From Phaeosaccion multiseriatum (taxonomy: Eukaryota > Ochrophyta, other classes), in the NCBI GenBank assembly GCA_965112735.1, contig OZ218950.1:3224001-3288000 (forward strand): DNA of 64,000 nt, written 5' to 3'. Positions 11,971 to 23,690 of this stretch are shown in pieces. The number at the start of each line of letters is the position of its first letter. The first letter of the stretch is position 1. The notes beneath the pieces are model-generated. The model had not been told where the DNA came from and searched no databases. It was given only the letters and a program-made list of their open reading frames with translations. The position numbers were made by a program, and so were the translations under genes.

Positions 11971-12482
11971 TGCCGCAACAGCGTCCCCTCTTCTGGTGAG
12001 CGAACGCTGTCATAACCGAATAACCGCTGTGAGGGTCTGGGAAGAGTGGACAAGAGGGGGGGGGGGTTGAGTGCAATACGGCCAACAACACAAGTGTCCT
12101 AGATCCGGAAGCCGTCTCTCACCTTTATAGAAAGACTCTCCTTTCCCGCACGCTGCGGCATGGAGGTCTTCTATATCCCTCATGCTTGCACGAAATGGAC
12201 CAGCTTCCTCTTTATGCCTTCTCTGATATCCTTCTCCCTCAAACCTCTCCCCTCCCCTTCCTCCGCGGGCACGGCCGAAAGGACCCCACCACTTTATATT
12301 CTTAAAAAGAGCTTGCCCAGTGCTTCGAGGAGTCTGAAAGGAGTATCCCGATAATCGAAAGGGGAAGGGGAGGAAAGAGGAGAAACGCGCAAAGCAATGA
12401 TGACACGATTGCGACCCCTAAAATAAAAAATCTGTGAACTTGATCACCAACACGCCATGACCAATGGTACCCCGGCATAATT
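11971..12482. other. 5' flank of the DPH6-like gene
   Basis: Non-coding as far as I can see, up to the transposon target duplication. No motif stands out. Confidence 0.4.
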
Positions 12483-12488
12483 TGATAT

Positions 12489-12941
12489 TCGGCCCCATGC
12501 ATGCCTAGCGGTTTTGCTCTAGGCCGCTAGGCCGCTCGGCCTTCGGCTGATCTAGGCCTAGGCCGGCGGCCTCCGGCCGCTCTAGGCCGCTCACTTTTCA
12601 GTCCTAGGCGGCCTATATAGCCCGCCTCTAGGCAGCCTCCCAGTGGCCGTGGGCGCGTGCGTGGTGCCGCCCAGCCAGTGGGTAGCAGCACACCTGTAGG
12701 TCTGCACTCCTCGTAGGGCCAGCGAGGCGGAAGAGACAACACGAACCAAGACTACTCCTCACTTCCAATCCCATGCAATGAAACTGACTACTCTTTGCAC
12801 TCTGGGCACTCCCACCGTCCGCCTAGTTGGCTGGCGTCTGCCCTAGGCGGCGGCATATAAATAGGCCGAGGGCCTACGGCCCTCGCTAGGCCGGGCAATT
12901 TTCCCAAATAGGCCTAGGCCGCTAGGCGTGCATGGGGCCGA
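12489..12941 (-). mobile_element. Non-autonomous TIR transposon, element A copy 1
   Basis: A 453-bp element with terminal inverted repeats. The left end reads TCGGCCCCATGCATGCC and the right end is its near-perfect reverse complement, over about 23 bp. It is flanked by a perfect 6-bp target duplication, TGATAT (12483-12488 and 12942-12947). The interior is rich in CTAGGC/GGCCTA hexamers. A central block of about 125 bp is roughly 96% identical to copy 2 at 36841-37841 but in the opposite orientation. No transposase is encoded. A short minus ORF (12527-12742) is shared with copy 2 but resembles nothing I recognise. Confidence 0.85.
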
Positions 12942-12947
12942 TGATAT

Positions 12948-13419
12948 CCATATTTTTGATTTTTGTACCATGCACAACGCACAAGGGGCAGGGGTCACTT
13001 GCTATCGCTTTCGACTAGCTGCGGTATTCAAACTGTGCCACCCTGGTCCTACAGGGCATCTCAATTATTATTACATTCTTGTCACGCACTCTGGGGGTGG
13101 ACAAAAATGAGTGCGTGTACCACTGTAAGGCTTATTCCACCGACAAGTAAAAACAAATACAAACCACCACACCCTCCTCTTCCTCACCCTGTCCTCGTCA
13201 CAGCTTTGCATGCGAGTATGTGATGGGCGGGGAAGGAGGAACAGGCCTGGTCCAGAGCCCCTAGTACAACAGCCTTCTCTTGGCAAAGCCTTTCTGCGCC
13301 AGCCATCCCATCACATCATTGTGCAGTACAGACGCGGACTCTCCTCCGCGGGGGGCACCAAAGGACCTTCCTCCTCATCCTCCTTGCTGCTCCTGCTGCA
13401 GCAGCAGCTCCTGCTGCTG
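12948..13419. other. 3' flank of the ankyrin-repeat gene
   Basis: No supported gene. A CTG-rich segment at the right edge is the antisense of Gln codons in the neighbouring gene's last exon. Confidence 0.4.
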
Positions 13420-13661
13420 CTACTTCTGCTTCTGGGCCTGTTGGGCCTGTCGCTTGCGAAGGCGTCGCTCTTTCCACCGCCCCCAAGCACCCCGGACAGA
13501 CCTTGACGGCGTACGGAGAGTGGGCTGGTCTTCTTCCTGCTGCTGCATCTGCTGCTCGACGCGCTGCCTATCCGATTGCTTGTCCTTCTCCTCCTGCCTC
13601 ACTTGCGCCTTCTCCTGCAGCTGCTGTTGCTCCATCCGAGACACTTCCATCTCCTTATCTG

Positions 13662-13705
<44 letters not shown>

Positions 13706-15314
13706 TGCTTCATCTTCTTCTGCCTCTCCTCCTCTTGCTTCTTCTTCTCCTCGTCCAGCTGGACGCGCTCCAGTTCGAGCTGCAGCGCCCAGGTCCTCTC
13801 CTTCTCCTTCTCATCGTCCTCCTGCAGCATCCGCTCGACCGCCTCCTCCCTTCCACTCTTTTTTGCTCTCTCCGTTGCCAGGATTGGCTCCTGCGGCTGT
13901 CGCGGAACCTCGCCATGAGTGGCCACCCTGGGCTTCGCAGAGTCCACGCCCTTCCACGCTGCCGCGAATAGAGCAGCCACCATCACCACGACAAGGACGA
14001 CGGTCAGTCTCCGGAGCAGAGTGCGGTCCTTCCTCGGAGACAGCACCTCAGCCGCCCGATTGTCGACCCTCGTCTCCACCGCCTCCATCTCCACCTTCTC
14101 CTCCCTCCCCCCGCCCTCCTCATCCTCCTCCTCCTCCTCCTCCTCCTCCTCCTCCTCCTCCTCCTCCTTCTCCTCCTCCTCTTCATCCTCTTCCTCCTCA
14201 TCCTGCCAATGCCCCGGCTGCCCGCCCATCTCCGTTCCGCACGGAGACATCTCGCAGGTGTTTCTCCGGGATCTTGTCGGGCTGCTGTCCTTGTCTCCGC
14301 TGCTCACACCCAGAAAGTTCTCCTCCTCCTGCGCCGCCGCGATAGATTCGGTCTCTGCCTGGCCCATCTTCTGTCTCTCCCCACGTTCCACGGCCCGCAT
14401 GAGAAACGCGATGGTCTCCAGCTCAGAGCAAACGTCCATCGGGCGCAGGAAGGGCTTCGTCGGGCCGCCTCTTATGGAAGGGTCCGCGCCTTTCTTAAGT
14501 AGCAGCTCCAGCACCCGCAGCTGCTCATCCTGTTGAACAGAGCAGCACAGGCGTAGAGGAAGAACCAGATCAGTTAACGGTTATCTTTAGCTGCCATCGG
14601 CTAGGGCCTACCTGGCTTGGGCTCAAATGCTACCTACGACGGACCGCTGCAACACAACAGGTCAAGGACCGAACCCAACGCACCTTGTCGTCCCCCATGG
14701 CACCGCAGTGCAGGGCCCCCCAGCCGTGCCAATTCTTCACATCGATCAGCTTGGCACCCACTCGCTCACCCTCTTCCAACAGCCTTTCCACAATGTCCGC
14801 ATGGCCCTGTTGCGCAGCGAGGAGGAGTGCCGTGTTTCCTCGGCAATCCCTCTGCTCGAGCATGCCCTTGACCAACTCGTCGGCCCTGGCCTCAGCAATA
14901 TCCTCAGCGATCATCCTCCGTATGTCGAGCAAGCAGCAGGCAAACATTGTAATGTCTTCCTCCGGGCGAGCAACACTACCCCCAAAGACAAGAGAGGAGC
15001 AAAGAATGTGAGAGTGAGTGAGAGAGAGGGACAGAGGGGGAGAGAGCGAGAGAGATGGAGAGGGAGAAAAGAAAACAAGGAGAGAGAGAGAGAGAGAGAG
15101 AGAGGTCGATAGGTGCATAAGTCTCAGTAGAAAGACGAGAGATACGGTTACAGTACCTGGTGGGCGAAGCGCACACGACCATCAGAGCAGAGCGCTCTTG
15201 ATAGTTTTTTCCAATGAAAATGCCTTCCACACTATCCGGATAGTCGTGGATGATACCTTTTAGCTGATCAAAGCTCGCACGACTGGCGGCTTTGATGGTG
15301 GCGGTCCCAACCAT
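13420..15314 (-). CDS. Ankyrin-repeat membrane protein with Gln-rich coiled coil
   Basis: Exons 15314-15157, 14975-14684 and 14529-13420 keep phase and give about 519 aa. The N-terminal half has ankyrin repeats: CRGNTALLLAAQQGHADIV, WHGWGALHCGAMGDDK and VLELLLKKGADPSIRGG. A Glu/Asp run follows, then a single transmembrane helix (LLRRLTVVLVVVMVAALFAA). The C-terminal third is a long charged coiled coil with a run of about 15 Gln. The design suggests a membrane-tethered scaffold with ankyrin repeats on one side and a coiled coil on the other; partners and compartment are unknown. I chose Met 15314 because it opens the conserved frame; the frame is also open upstream. Confidence 0.7.
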
Positions 15315-15765
15315 CTTCAGCTCACTTTCCTTTTTCCCATTCGAGACTCTATCACAGGACAGACGAGCAAAACAAAAGAGATAGGGCACTTTAGCGAAAG
15401 TAAAGTACTGTATTGAGAGAGGGGTGAAATAGTCACATACCTGGTTAAGGAAGTGTCGCCGCGCGGGGAAGCCGGTGTGCGCAGGGGGGTGCAGCTGCGT
15501 GGGGTGATCCGGCTGCGTGGTGTGGTCCTCTTGGCGCGAGGAAGAGGCGAAGGAGTAGTAGGAGTAGTCATTGCTGTGGTTGCAGCTCTTAATGGCTGGA
15601 GAGGGGGATGAGAAAAGGCCCAACGGGAAAATCGTAAGTCAACAAATTGCCCCCCCTTCTTCGTTACTTTTAGACGATCATTTCTTCCCTCCCCCTTCAC
15701 CGCAGCGAACCCATGGCGCTGTCCTCTTAAAGGGTGTTCTACAATCAGTTCTGCGTCTGTCAAAG
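15315..15765. promoter_or_regulatory. Head-to-head region between the ankyrin and p31comet-like genes
   Basis: 451 bp separate divergent start codons. I see no clear core promoter motif. Confidence 0.35.
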
Positions 15766-17410
15766 ATGTCGTCCTCCAACTGCTACCTGCAGCGGGAGCA
15801 GGGCCACCATAAGAACAAGCAGAAACAACAGCAACGACGACGAGCGAAGCGGGAACGTGAGAAGCCCCCTCCTGTGAACATCACGGTCCATTTCCCTGTC
15901 AAGAGGAAGCTGTCGCCCTTGATTCACGGCCAGATGGTCTGCTCGTGGATCAAGCACACTCTGTTTGTGCGCGATCAGCTTCCCCTGGACTTCGACCAAC
16001 TTCGCGACGCCCTCCGGAGTCTGGAGCAGGAGAGGACCTTCCTCAGAGGGGAGAGGGGCTTTGGAAAGAAGGTCAAGCCCTTGAGGTCCGTGGAGAAGAA
16101 GATCTTCCGCCAAATGGCTGTGTTGGAGGCTCTACTCAGCGACGTGGCGGGAGTGTTCGAGGTGCGTCGTTGTGTGACTAGGCACTTCCTCCCGGCACTC
16201 CGGACGTATCTGATACACGTTGCGCTTGTCCTCGGTGCGCTGTGCAGCAGGTGGCGGAGAAAGTGACGCAAGTGACGTTGGTTTTGGGCAGCAGCCCCCA
16301 CAATCCAAAGGAGTTGTATACAATGCACTTCCCCTCCAGTAGCGATGGCCCAGAGGCCTCCGCAGAGTCACCATCGCCTTGCATTCCCTTACCAAAGGCC
16401 CCATCGAGTGCACTCGGGCTGAGCACTCCCGGACATCAGTCGCCCCACCTTCGAATGTAAGTGTGTGGTCATTGAACCCTGAGTACTGGGTTGGAGTGAA
16501 GAGTCAGGCCATGTCAGTATTCGCTCTTGGGGCTCACGCTTCATCTTGCCCTCTCTTTGGAAAAAGTAGGGTAACAAGTAGCAGCGGCGGCAGTAGCAGC
16601 GGTGACAGCTCTGGAGGCAGCCCAGCGCTGGATAGCAAGGCTGGCGAGTACTCCCGGAAGTTTCTGCGAACGTGGATGAGCCAGACGAACGGAGCTGGGC
16701 TCAGACCCGTCCCGGCCTGCAAGCTCAGTGTAAGGTCTTGAAGGGGGGGAGGGGGTGGAAGGGGGTAAGCTCTTTTTTTTAGTATAGTAAGAGTACAAGT
16801 GTACCCCCCAGGGAAACAAACGCCCTCAACTGTTGTGTTGTCTCTATTGGGCACAGGTCTTCATCCGGGCAAGACTGGGCGACAACACGTCCAACGGCCT
16901 CACCACTCTCCCTCAAGGCCTCGTGTAAGTCATCGACACATTTGTACAATATGCAGCTGTGAGACCACACCCAACTGCTGATGCTGCTGCTTAATCTCCT
17001 ACTCTGCCTGCTGCATCTCCGTCTTGTTTGGCAGACCCAAGCCGTCCTTCCGCGTGAGAGTCTCTCGTCGCTGCCGGCCTCCGCCACGGCTCAAGGCGGT
17101 GATATGCGGGCCTGGGACAGCCTTCGCGAGCAGTGCAGAGGGGGCAGCCCCAATGACCCGTCCATCTACCGCACTGAGTGGTGAGACGCACGGCCATGAT
17201 GAGAATGGGAGTGACATCGAGTGCGACAGCGACAGCGACTCGAACAGCGACCTTGAGAGCGACAAGCACGAGTATGAGGAAGAGGACGAGGGGGGGGAGG
17301 AGTGCGCCGGGGGGGGGGGGTGGTTTGCGGTGTCAGGCGAGAGAGGCAACGCGTCGTTCAAGGGCCTGGGCAGGGATGCAGCGCGCGTCGTGGCTGCCAT
17401 GTGCGCATAG
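15766..17410 (+). CDS. MAD2L1BP: MAD2L1-binding protein (p31comet)-like
   Basis: p31comet binds closed MAD2 and works with TRIP13 to silence the spindle checkpoint. Exons 15766-16161, 16248-16456, 16570-16729, 16857-16924 and 17035-17410 join in phase, about 402 aa. A basic N-terminal tail precedes VHFPVKRKLSPLIHGQMVC and KHTLFVRDQLPLDFDQL, which matches the family's opening helix with its QLP motif. VTLVLGSSPHNPKELYTMHF corresponds to the central strand region of HORMA-like p31comet. The Ser/Gly-rich linker (about 16575-16630) and an acidic Asp/Ser/Glu segment near the C terminus look like lineage-specific inserts. The call rests on two motif blocks. Confidence 0.6.
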
Positions 17411-17978
17411 GTAGGTAGGTACGGAAGAACGGCCTGGGGGCACAAAGAATAATGAATCGAACTCGCATTGGACGGGTGAAACGCAGCTACGTATGTATAC
17501 CTACGTACACGCCAAGCCACCCGATGCACAGCCAGCCACGCTAATGGGCCAGAGGAGGAGGAGGGGGAGGGGGGTGTTGTGCTCACGCTCGCAGTGTCTT
17601 TTGGAAACGGTGAGGGTGTTGGGGGGCGGGGGGGGAGAGTGCAGACCATGAGGTTGGAGGAGCAGTGAGTCGGCCAGGTCAGTGGACAAGGCCTTCCTTC
17701 ACTGATACCGCCACGACGGGTTGCCGCCTCTCTTCGCTCACAGAGGCTTCTCCCGCCGTACACGGGTTGATGATACCCTCCCCATGTACAGATCGCGCAC
17801 AAATGTAGATAAAAAATGAAATAAAAATTGAAGAAGGCTAACTTGCGGAAATGGTGTTCTCTATCTATCTATGTACCTCTCCCTCTCTCTCTCTATGAAC
17901 ATGAATGGTCAGCTTCGATCAACCACACACCTCAAGCAAACCACTCAAATTGAGCTGAGCCAAGACAAAGATGATGGA
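17411..17978. other. Convergent intergenic region
   Basis: Lies between the 3' ends of the p31comet-like and POR-like genes. An AT-rich stretch near 17810-17830 may hold poly(A) signals. No gene seen. Confidence 0.4.
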
Positions 17979-20911
17979 TTAAATGCTGTGCGATTTGATG
18001 CCCACAAGCTTCTCACTCAGCGCCCAAAGCCGCTGCGCCTGGTCAGTGTCCTGCGCCTCCTTGCTCGGGGTGCGAGGAGCGAAGCCGCTCTTGGGTTTTC
18101 CTGCAGGGCCGGGAGAGGAGAGGGGGCCATCCGTCGAAAGGGGGCGGGGAAGCAAGGGGTCACGAATCAATCATCTGGATCACACTTTGGCACAGACTCA
18201 AAATGGAATTGGATTGAATTGGCACGGCATGACGGTGCGTGTGTTCCGGTGTGTGTGTGCGTGTGTGCATGCTTACCCGGTTCTGTGGCGTAGAAGAGGC
18301 CGCTGACGGCGCCGCTCGCCTTGTCCTCCACCATGTACTTGAGAGTGTCTCCGCCCTCGCCCATCGTTGCGGCCACCTATCGTGCGAGACGGGACAGGCG
18401 AAAGGGCGGCGACAAGATGCCAGACTAGGGTCATCCAAAGGCGAGCTCCTGTACCAGGTCAGTAGGTCAGGCCCTATGACTTCTCCCCCGCCGCCATGGA
18501 CACACACACGACCTTCATTTCCCCATCATGATACGATGCTTACCTTGAGGATGTTCGAGGCGGCGAAGCTGAACACGGAGACGAAGAACTTGTTCTGGCT
18601 TCGGAATAAGCCCGACGAGGGAATCAAACCTGTGTGTGCATGAGAGAGAGAGAGAGAGAGAGGCGATGGACGGCAATAGGCACACACATACACACACATA
18701 CACACACATACACGGGGTCAAACGAACGATACTCCGCAGCAGTAGCAGCGACACAGAGGCACCACGCTCGAGGCTTGGACGGGACTTTGACGGGCCTCTG
18801 CGCTGCGGTGCACGGGCAGGCCATCGCTATTCACAGGATGGGGGGCGGAGAGACCCAATACACGAAAGAGGGGGCTGTCATGCCACACTTGGTTTGGGGT
18901 GGGGGGCACGGAATACTTTTTCTGCCCATGCTGCTGTCATCATTATCATCATTGTCACCACAGCATGACCTCACCTGGGGAGAAGCAGTTGACCTGCACC
19001 TTCGACTTCTTGGCCTTGAGACGCCGCGCAGCCTCGAGAGTGAAGAGCACATTACACAGTTTGGAGTCCTTGTAGGCCTATACAAAAGGCATGGGGACAA
19101 GGAGGAAGGCCGCACGGGACACGGTACGGACGGGAGGGGATGGGTTGAGGAGGGAGAGATGAGAGACGTGGTGCTTTCCGCCAGACAAGCCGAGCAAGCA
19201 TGCGACAAAGGGAGCATATCGTCCCTTGAGTGCTGTCTTTGCCTTGCCTGGTTGCCTCGCTGCCTACCCCTGCCTACCCCTTCCTCTTATTCTTCCTCCC
19301 GGCCTCGCCTCACCCACCACCCACCTTGTCGCCGTCGTAAGTACCCCCATCCACCATGTCGAAGGTTCCCTTCTGTGCGTAGTCTTCGAAGCCCTTGAGC
19401 TCGCCCAATGTGGCCTTGCTGCCCACCTGTGATTGATGAGATTGTGGGGGAAAGAGCATAGAGAAGAAATGAGGAAGAAAAAAAGATGAAGAAGCTTAAC
19501 AGGACAGAGCTGGTATGCATGAGCAGGAGGCGAGCGTCTTGCCTGAAGCCTAAAGCCTCGCCGCTAAAGTCGCATTGTCGATTCTAATCGCCTCGCCTGT
19601 CCACCCTTCAAGACTCCAACATTCGCTGTGTACAATGTAGAAATGAGTGTGCCCGGGCGCCATTCACTCTTCATGCACTCACATCGCCTCCTGGTGTGTC
19701 TGGGTCGTGCACAGAACTGGCGGTAACAACGAGTCGAGGGTGCTCCAGAGAGCTAGCGGCCAGGGATCCGTAGAGGCCGTCCGAGAGCAGGAAGTGCCCG
19801 AGGTGGTTGGTGCCTACGGACACTTCGAATCCTTCCTTAGTTCGGCCAGCGTCGCCTATGTGGCAGCCATAAGGAAGGGGAGGGAGGGAAGCAGAGTTGA
19901 GATATGACCCTAGGGGGTGAAAGAGAGGGGATTGTTGCCTTCAGAAACAAAGAGAACAAAGGGCTCACTTCGCGCTGATATTGAAGGCCGCGGAATTAGC
20001 ACCGCTTCTTCTCTCGCTTCACACCTTTTGTCGCAGGGGCCATTCCAGCATTCATGCACAAGGCATCGATAGGCTTCCCGCCCCACGCTTTGACGAAGGA
20101 GCGTACACTGGAGAGAGTAAGGAGAGAGTGAGGAGCCAAGCAAAGAAGACGCGATTAGGCCGTGAGTGAATGCTATAGCCAGTGCCGCGGGGGATTGGGG
20201 GGGGGAAGGGCCACAAGGACAAATGCCGGTGCCCGGGGTCTCACCTATCCAGCGACGACAGATCGCATTCGAAGGCCCCCTGAGCCCCCGTTTCCAGAGC
20301 AGCTTCCTTCGCTTTGGCCTGTCCGAGCAAAATAATGGTGCCAGATTCAGAGAGAGAGAGAGAGAGAGAGAGAGCGGTTGAACAAGAGGCTTCAATCTCA
20401 GATCTGTGCACCGCAGTAGCAACACACCTTTCATCGCGTCTCCCCGCCCTCTCTCCCTCCCTCACACCCCGAGAGGCTCCATTTGCCCCACGGCCTTATT
20501 CACCTCAGTTCTGGCTGCCAAGTAGACATTATGCCCAGCAGCTACAAGCTTGGCAGCAGCATCCTTCCCCAGGCCTGAAGTGGCTCCTGTAATCACGATG
20601 GTCTTGGCCTCCTCTGCCCGCACTGGCGACGGGAGAGCCAACAAGGTGACAAGAGATGCTGCTCTAACAGCGTTCTCACTGAAGAAGTCTCGTCGGCTTT
20701 TACTGCTACTGCCGCCTCTACCATCTCCTCTCTGGCCCGGCGACAGGGACATTGACAGTCTCACCCTCGGAGATCCTCCTCGAGAATGTGACGACAGCTT
20801 CACCCCCTCCAATCCACCTGAAGCAGCGGGGCAATGGAGAAAAGCGACGACATGGCTCATGTGGCCGCAGCAAGCCGCAGCCGCAAGAAGCATTGCGTTC
20901 CCTGCCTTCAT
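17979..20911 (-). CDS. Protochlorophyllide reductase (POR)-like short-chain dehydrogenase with tripartite thylakoid presequence
   Basis: Nine exons keep phase: 20911-20504, 20318-20245, 20107-20025, 19855-19683, 19426-19325, 19077-18975, 18629-18544, 18376-18277 and 18100-17979, about 416 aa. The NADPH site is TGATSGLG (residues 108-115). GFEVSVGTNHLGHFLL, the catalytic YKDSK (Tyr282, Lys286) and the C-terminal RLWALSEKLVG all match POR. Two things are odd. The Cys usually found in the PGC motif after the active site is Leu (PGLIPSSGLFR, residue about 316). The presequence has a signal peptide (cleavage before Phe near residue 24), then a twin-arginine motif SRRDFF at 72-77 with a hydrophobic core and an AxA-type site (PVRA|EE, residue 99), which suggests the thylakoid lumen. 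Substrate is therefore uncertain. Confidence 0.8.
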
Positions 20912-21010
20912 TTTCCTCTTTTCTCTCTCTCTCTCTCTCTCGCACCAACTTTTTACTATTAGGCGTTCCAAAATCTCCTTCTCCTTCTTAAGAGTGTGAA
21001 AGCTAAAGTA
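20912..21010. promoter_or_regulatory. 99-bp bidirectional promoter (POR-like / makorin)
   Basis: The two start codons point away from each other only 99 bp apart, so both 5' UTRs and any core promoters must lie here. The sequence contains a (TC)n tract. Confidence 0.55.
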
Positions 21011-23690
21011 ATGGCGACGGCCCACACGCCCATCTGCAGCTTCTGGGAGCGGGGGAGGTGCTCGAAGGGACAGTCTTGCCGGTTCCAGCACGGGTATGGG
21101 GGAGTGCATGATGCCCCTGCTGCGGTAGGAGCAGCTACAGCAAGAAGTGCAGGATCACCTTCAGCTCAGGCTGCTGCGGGAGATGGGCGAGGAAGGGTGG
21201 GTTCGGGTGGGATGCGTCCTCCCGCTTCAATACTTGTTCCCTGCCGCTACTTCCGAGAAGGCGAGCCGAGAAGCTGTGAGAAGGGCGAGCTCTGCGCCTT
21301 TCTGCACCAGCACTCGGGGGGGGGGGGGGATGAGAGACGGCGACGGGGCGCCAGGTCGTCGGCAACAACAGCAGCACCGCCACCAGCACCAGCACCAGCA
21401 CCAGCAGTAGTAGCAGCAGCAGCTACAAGACCAGGAGGGGCAGTAGGACGCGCAGCCTCGGCCTCTCCTCTCTCACCCGACGACACACTGAGTCTGCTCT
21501 CTCATGCTAGTGACTTGGTCTCCCGCCTAAGCCGCGGGGACGACAGACAAGGGGGGGCAAGAGCAGCAGCGCCAGTAGCTACATCACCTCCTCCACGGGT
21601 AGTGTCGCCCTCAGTGAGGATGGTAGGCAGGAATGGAGGGAGGGTGGCGGGGGAGCGAGTCGAAGACGACGAGGAAGAAGAACAAGAACAAGAACGAGGG
21701 AGGAAGAGAGAGGAAGGGGAAGGGGAAGAAGAAGAGGAAGAAGAGGACGTGATCGCTTGGGTACTTCCTGGAGAGGGTCAAGGCTACTTTTACGCTGGGC
21801 AAAGGGCTACCTCTGCTGAGAGGCTCTTGGCGGAGGAGGCCGAAGCTGTTGAGGAGTCTTCTTACAGGGCAGCAGTCGCTCGAAGCATCGAGGACGAGAG
21901 GGAAAGGCGACGAAGGCACAGGAGGGAAAGAGGGGCCAGTAGCGGCGACTCCGATGATGATAATAGTAGCGACCGGGGAGAGACGGGCGGCAAAGCAGCT
22001 GCCGAGCCGGCTGAAGCTGTTGTTGTGGCGCGAAGACCGTGCCTCTTTTTTCAAAAGGGCAATTGCCGCTATGGAGCCTTTTGCCGGAACAGTCACGACG
22101 CCGTCCAACGTTGGGAGCTGGATGAAGGGGCCGACGACAGGTGCGGAGTAGTGGTCTAGCGCAGTCTCTCGGCACTGGAGGGGGGGGGGGAGGAATTATT
22201 GGGGTCAAGGGGGGGTTAGTAGCGCAGGACCAGCTCACAGTGCGTACGCTTGCCGACGTGATCTCTTCGCCCGCCCCCTTCCTTCCAAGCAGGACGGAGG
22301 AGGAGAAGCTCAGGCTGGACGAGGAGGAGAAGAAGGTGTCAGAGGAGTCCACGTGCGGAATTTGCTATGAGAAGGTGCGGCGGTGGAAAGGCGCCAGTGC
22401 CGCGGGGGGCATCTGAGCACTCGGCCTCGCTTGCATGTGCCCCACTCAGTACCCCATTTCCATACCATCACTGCATCTGGCTTCCGTGTTTGAGCCTCTA
22501 CTCACCTCTCCCTCTTTCTCGCTCTCCGCTAAACAACCCCTCCCTCACTCCCTCCCCTTGCCCCCCCCCCCCCCCCCCCTTTAGGTGGATGGCCTGTACG
22601 GGCTGCTCACGAGCTGTGTACATGTTTTCTGCCTGCAATGCATCCGGGAGTGGCGCAGCCAGGGCCTGGAGCAGCAGCATGTAAGAGCTTTCCCACAAGC
22701 CGTATACACGCACTGACACACTGCCTGTTGTCTCTGACTCTTGAGTCTTGCATGCTGCGGTGTGGTGGACGCTGGACGCTATTGTTGACTTGTTTCCTTA
22801 CCCCACCTTGTACGTGTGCTGTGCCTGTCGTGCCCGTCGCACACCCCATCCCGCTCGCCTGACTTGCCCTGTCGCTGGTGCCTGGGTACCGCCATTGGCG
22901 ATCTATATATAAACATACGTCTTTGCTTCCTGCTCTCGTTTGGCATCTAACGTAGCTACGGCCTATCCCCTCCTCGTCCTCCTCATCCTCTTCCCCCGGG
23001 CACCTGGGCGCCTTGTTCTTGCCCCTCTACCGTCCCCCCCCGCCGGCCGCCGCCCGCCCCACAGGCGAGCAGCGTGCGCCAGTGCCCCATCTGCCGCACC
23101 ACTTCGTACTTTATCGTGCCTTCGGGGAGGGTGGTCAAGGACGCGATCCGCAAGGAGAACCTCATCAACAAGTACAAGGTGAGATAGTGATCTTCTCCTC
23201 TCTCTCAAGCTCTGTGTCTTCTCTGTCTCTCTCTCTTCTCTCTCTCTTGGTCTCTATCTATCTCTGTGTCTCTGTTTCTGTTCTCTCGTTGTCTCTCTCC
23301 TACGCTCTCTCTCTTTCTCCCTCCCTGTCCTTTCCCACTCCCTTTAGGAAAAGCGAGAGACCCCTTCATTTGCGCATCAAATCAATGGAATGAACTCGCG
23401 GCACCCCCCACCCCCCCTACCCCCCTTGTCTCAAGCACGCATTCCTGTCCCCCCCCCACATCGATCCTCCATACATCAATGCACCCACTGCGCAGGAGTC
23501 TCTAAGCCACATCCCCTGCAAGCTCTTTGTCTACGGCGAGCGAGAGTGCCCCTTTGGCGCGTCCTGCTTCTACGCGCACCTCATGCCGGACGGCAAGACG
23601 AGGGTCCCCGCGCCGAAGCCTCGCATCATGGTGGGCGGAGACATGGAGCTGGAAGCCATACTGGACATACACCTAAACACCTTTCTCTGA
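21011..23690 (+). CDS. MKRN: Makorin-type RING E3 ubiquitin ligase with CCCH zinc fingers
   Basis: Exons 21011-22140, 22293-22374, 22585-22680, 23065-23178 and 23496-23690 keep phase, about 538 aa. CCCH fingers lie near residues 9-27 (CSFWERGRCSKGQSCRFQH), 77-100 (begins CRYFREGEPRSC) and 345-363 (CLFFQKGNCRYGAFCRNSH). The RING starts CGICYEKV near residue 397, continues CVHVFCLQCIREW and ends CPIC. A fourth CCCH finger (CKLFVYGERECPFGASC) is near residue 486. Fingers, then RING, then a last finger is the makorin order. Makorins are RNA-binding E3 ligases. The long acidic/Ala linker between fingers 2 and 3 is lineage-specific. The intron before exon 3 contains a C20 homopolymer. Confidence 0.9.

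Noticed and set aside
13503-14536. Plus-strand ORFs up to 280 aa over the ankyrin gene
   Set aside because: They are antisense of Glu- and Gln-rich repeats; the minus strand carries ankyrin motifs and consistent exons.
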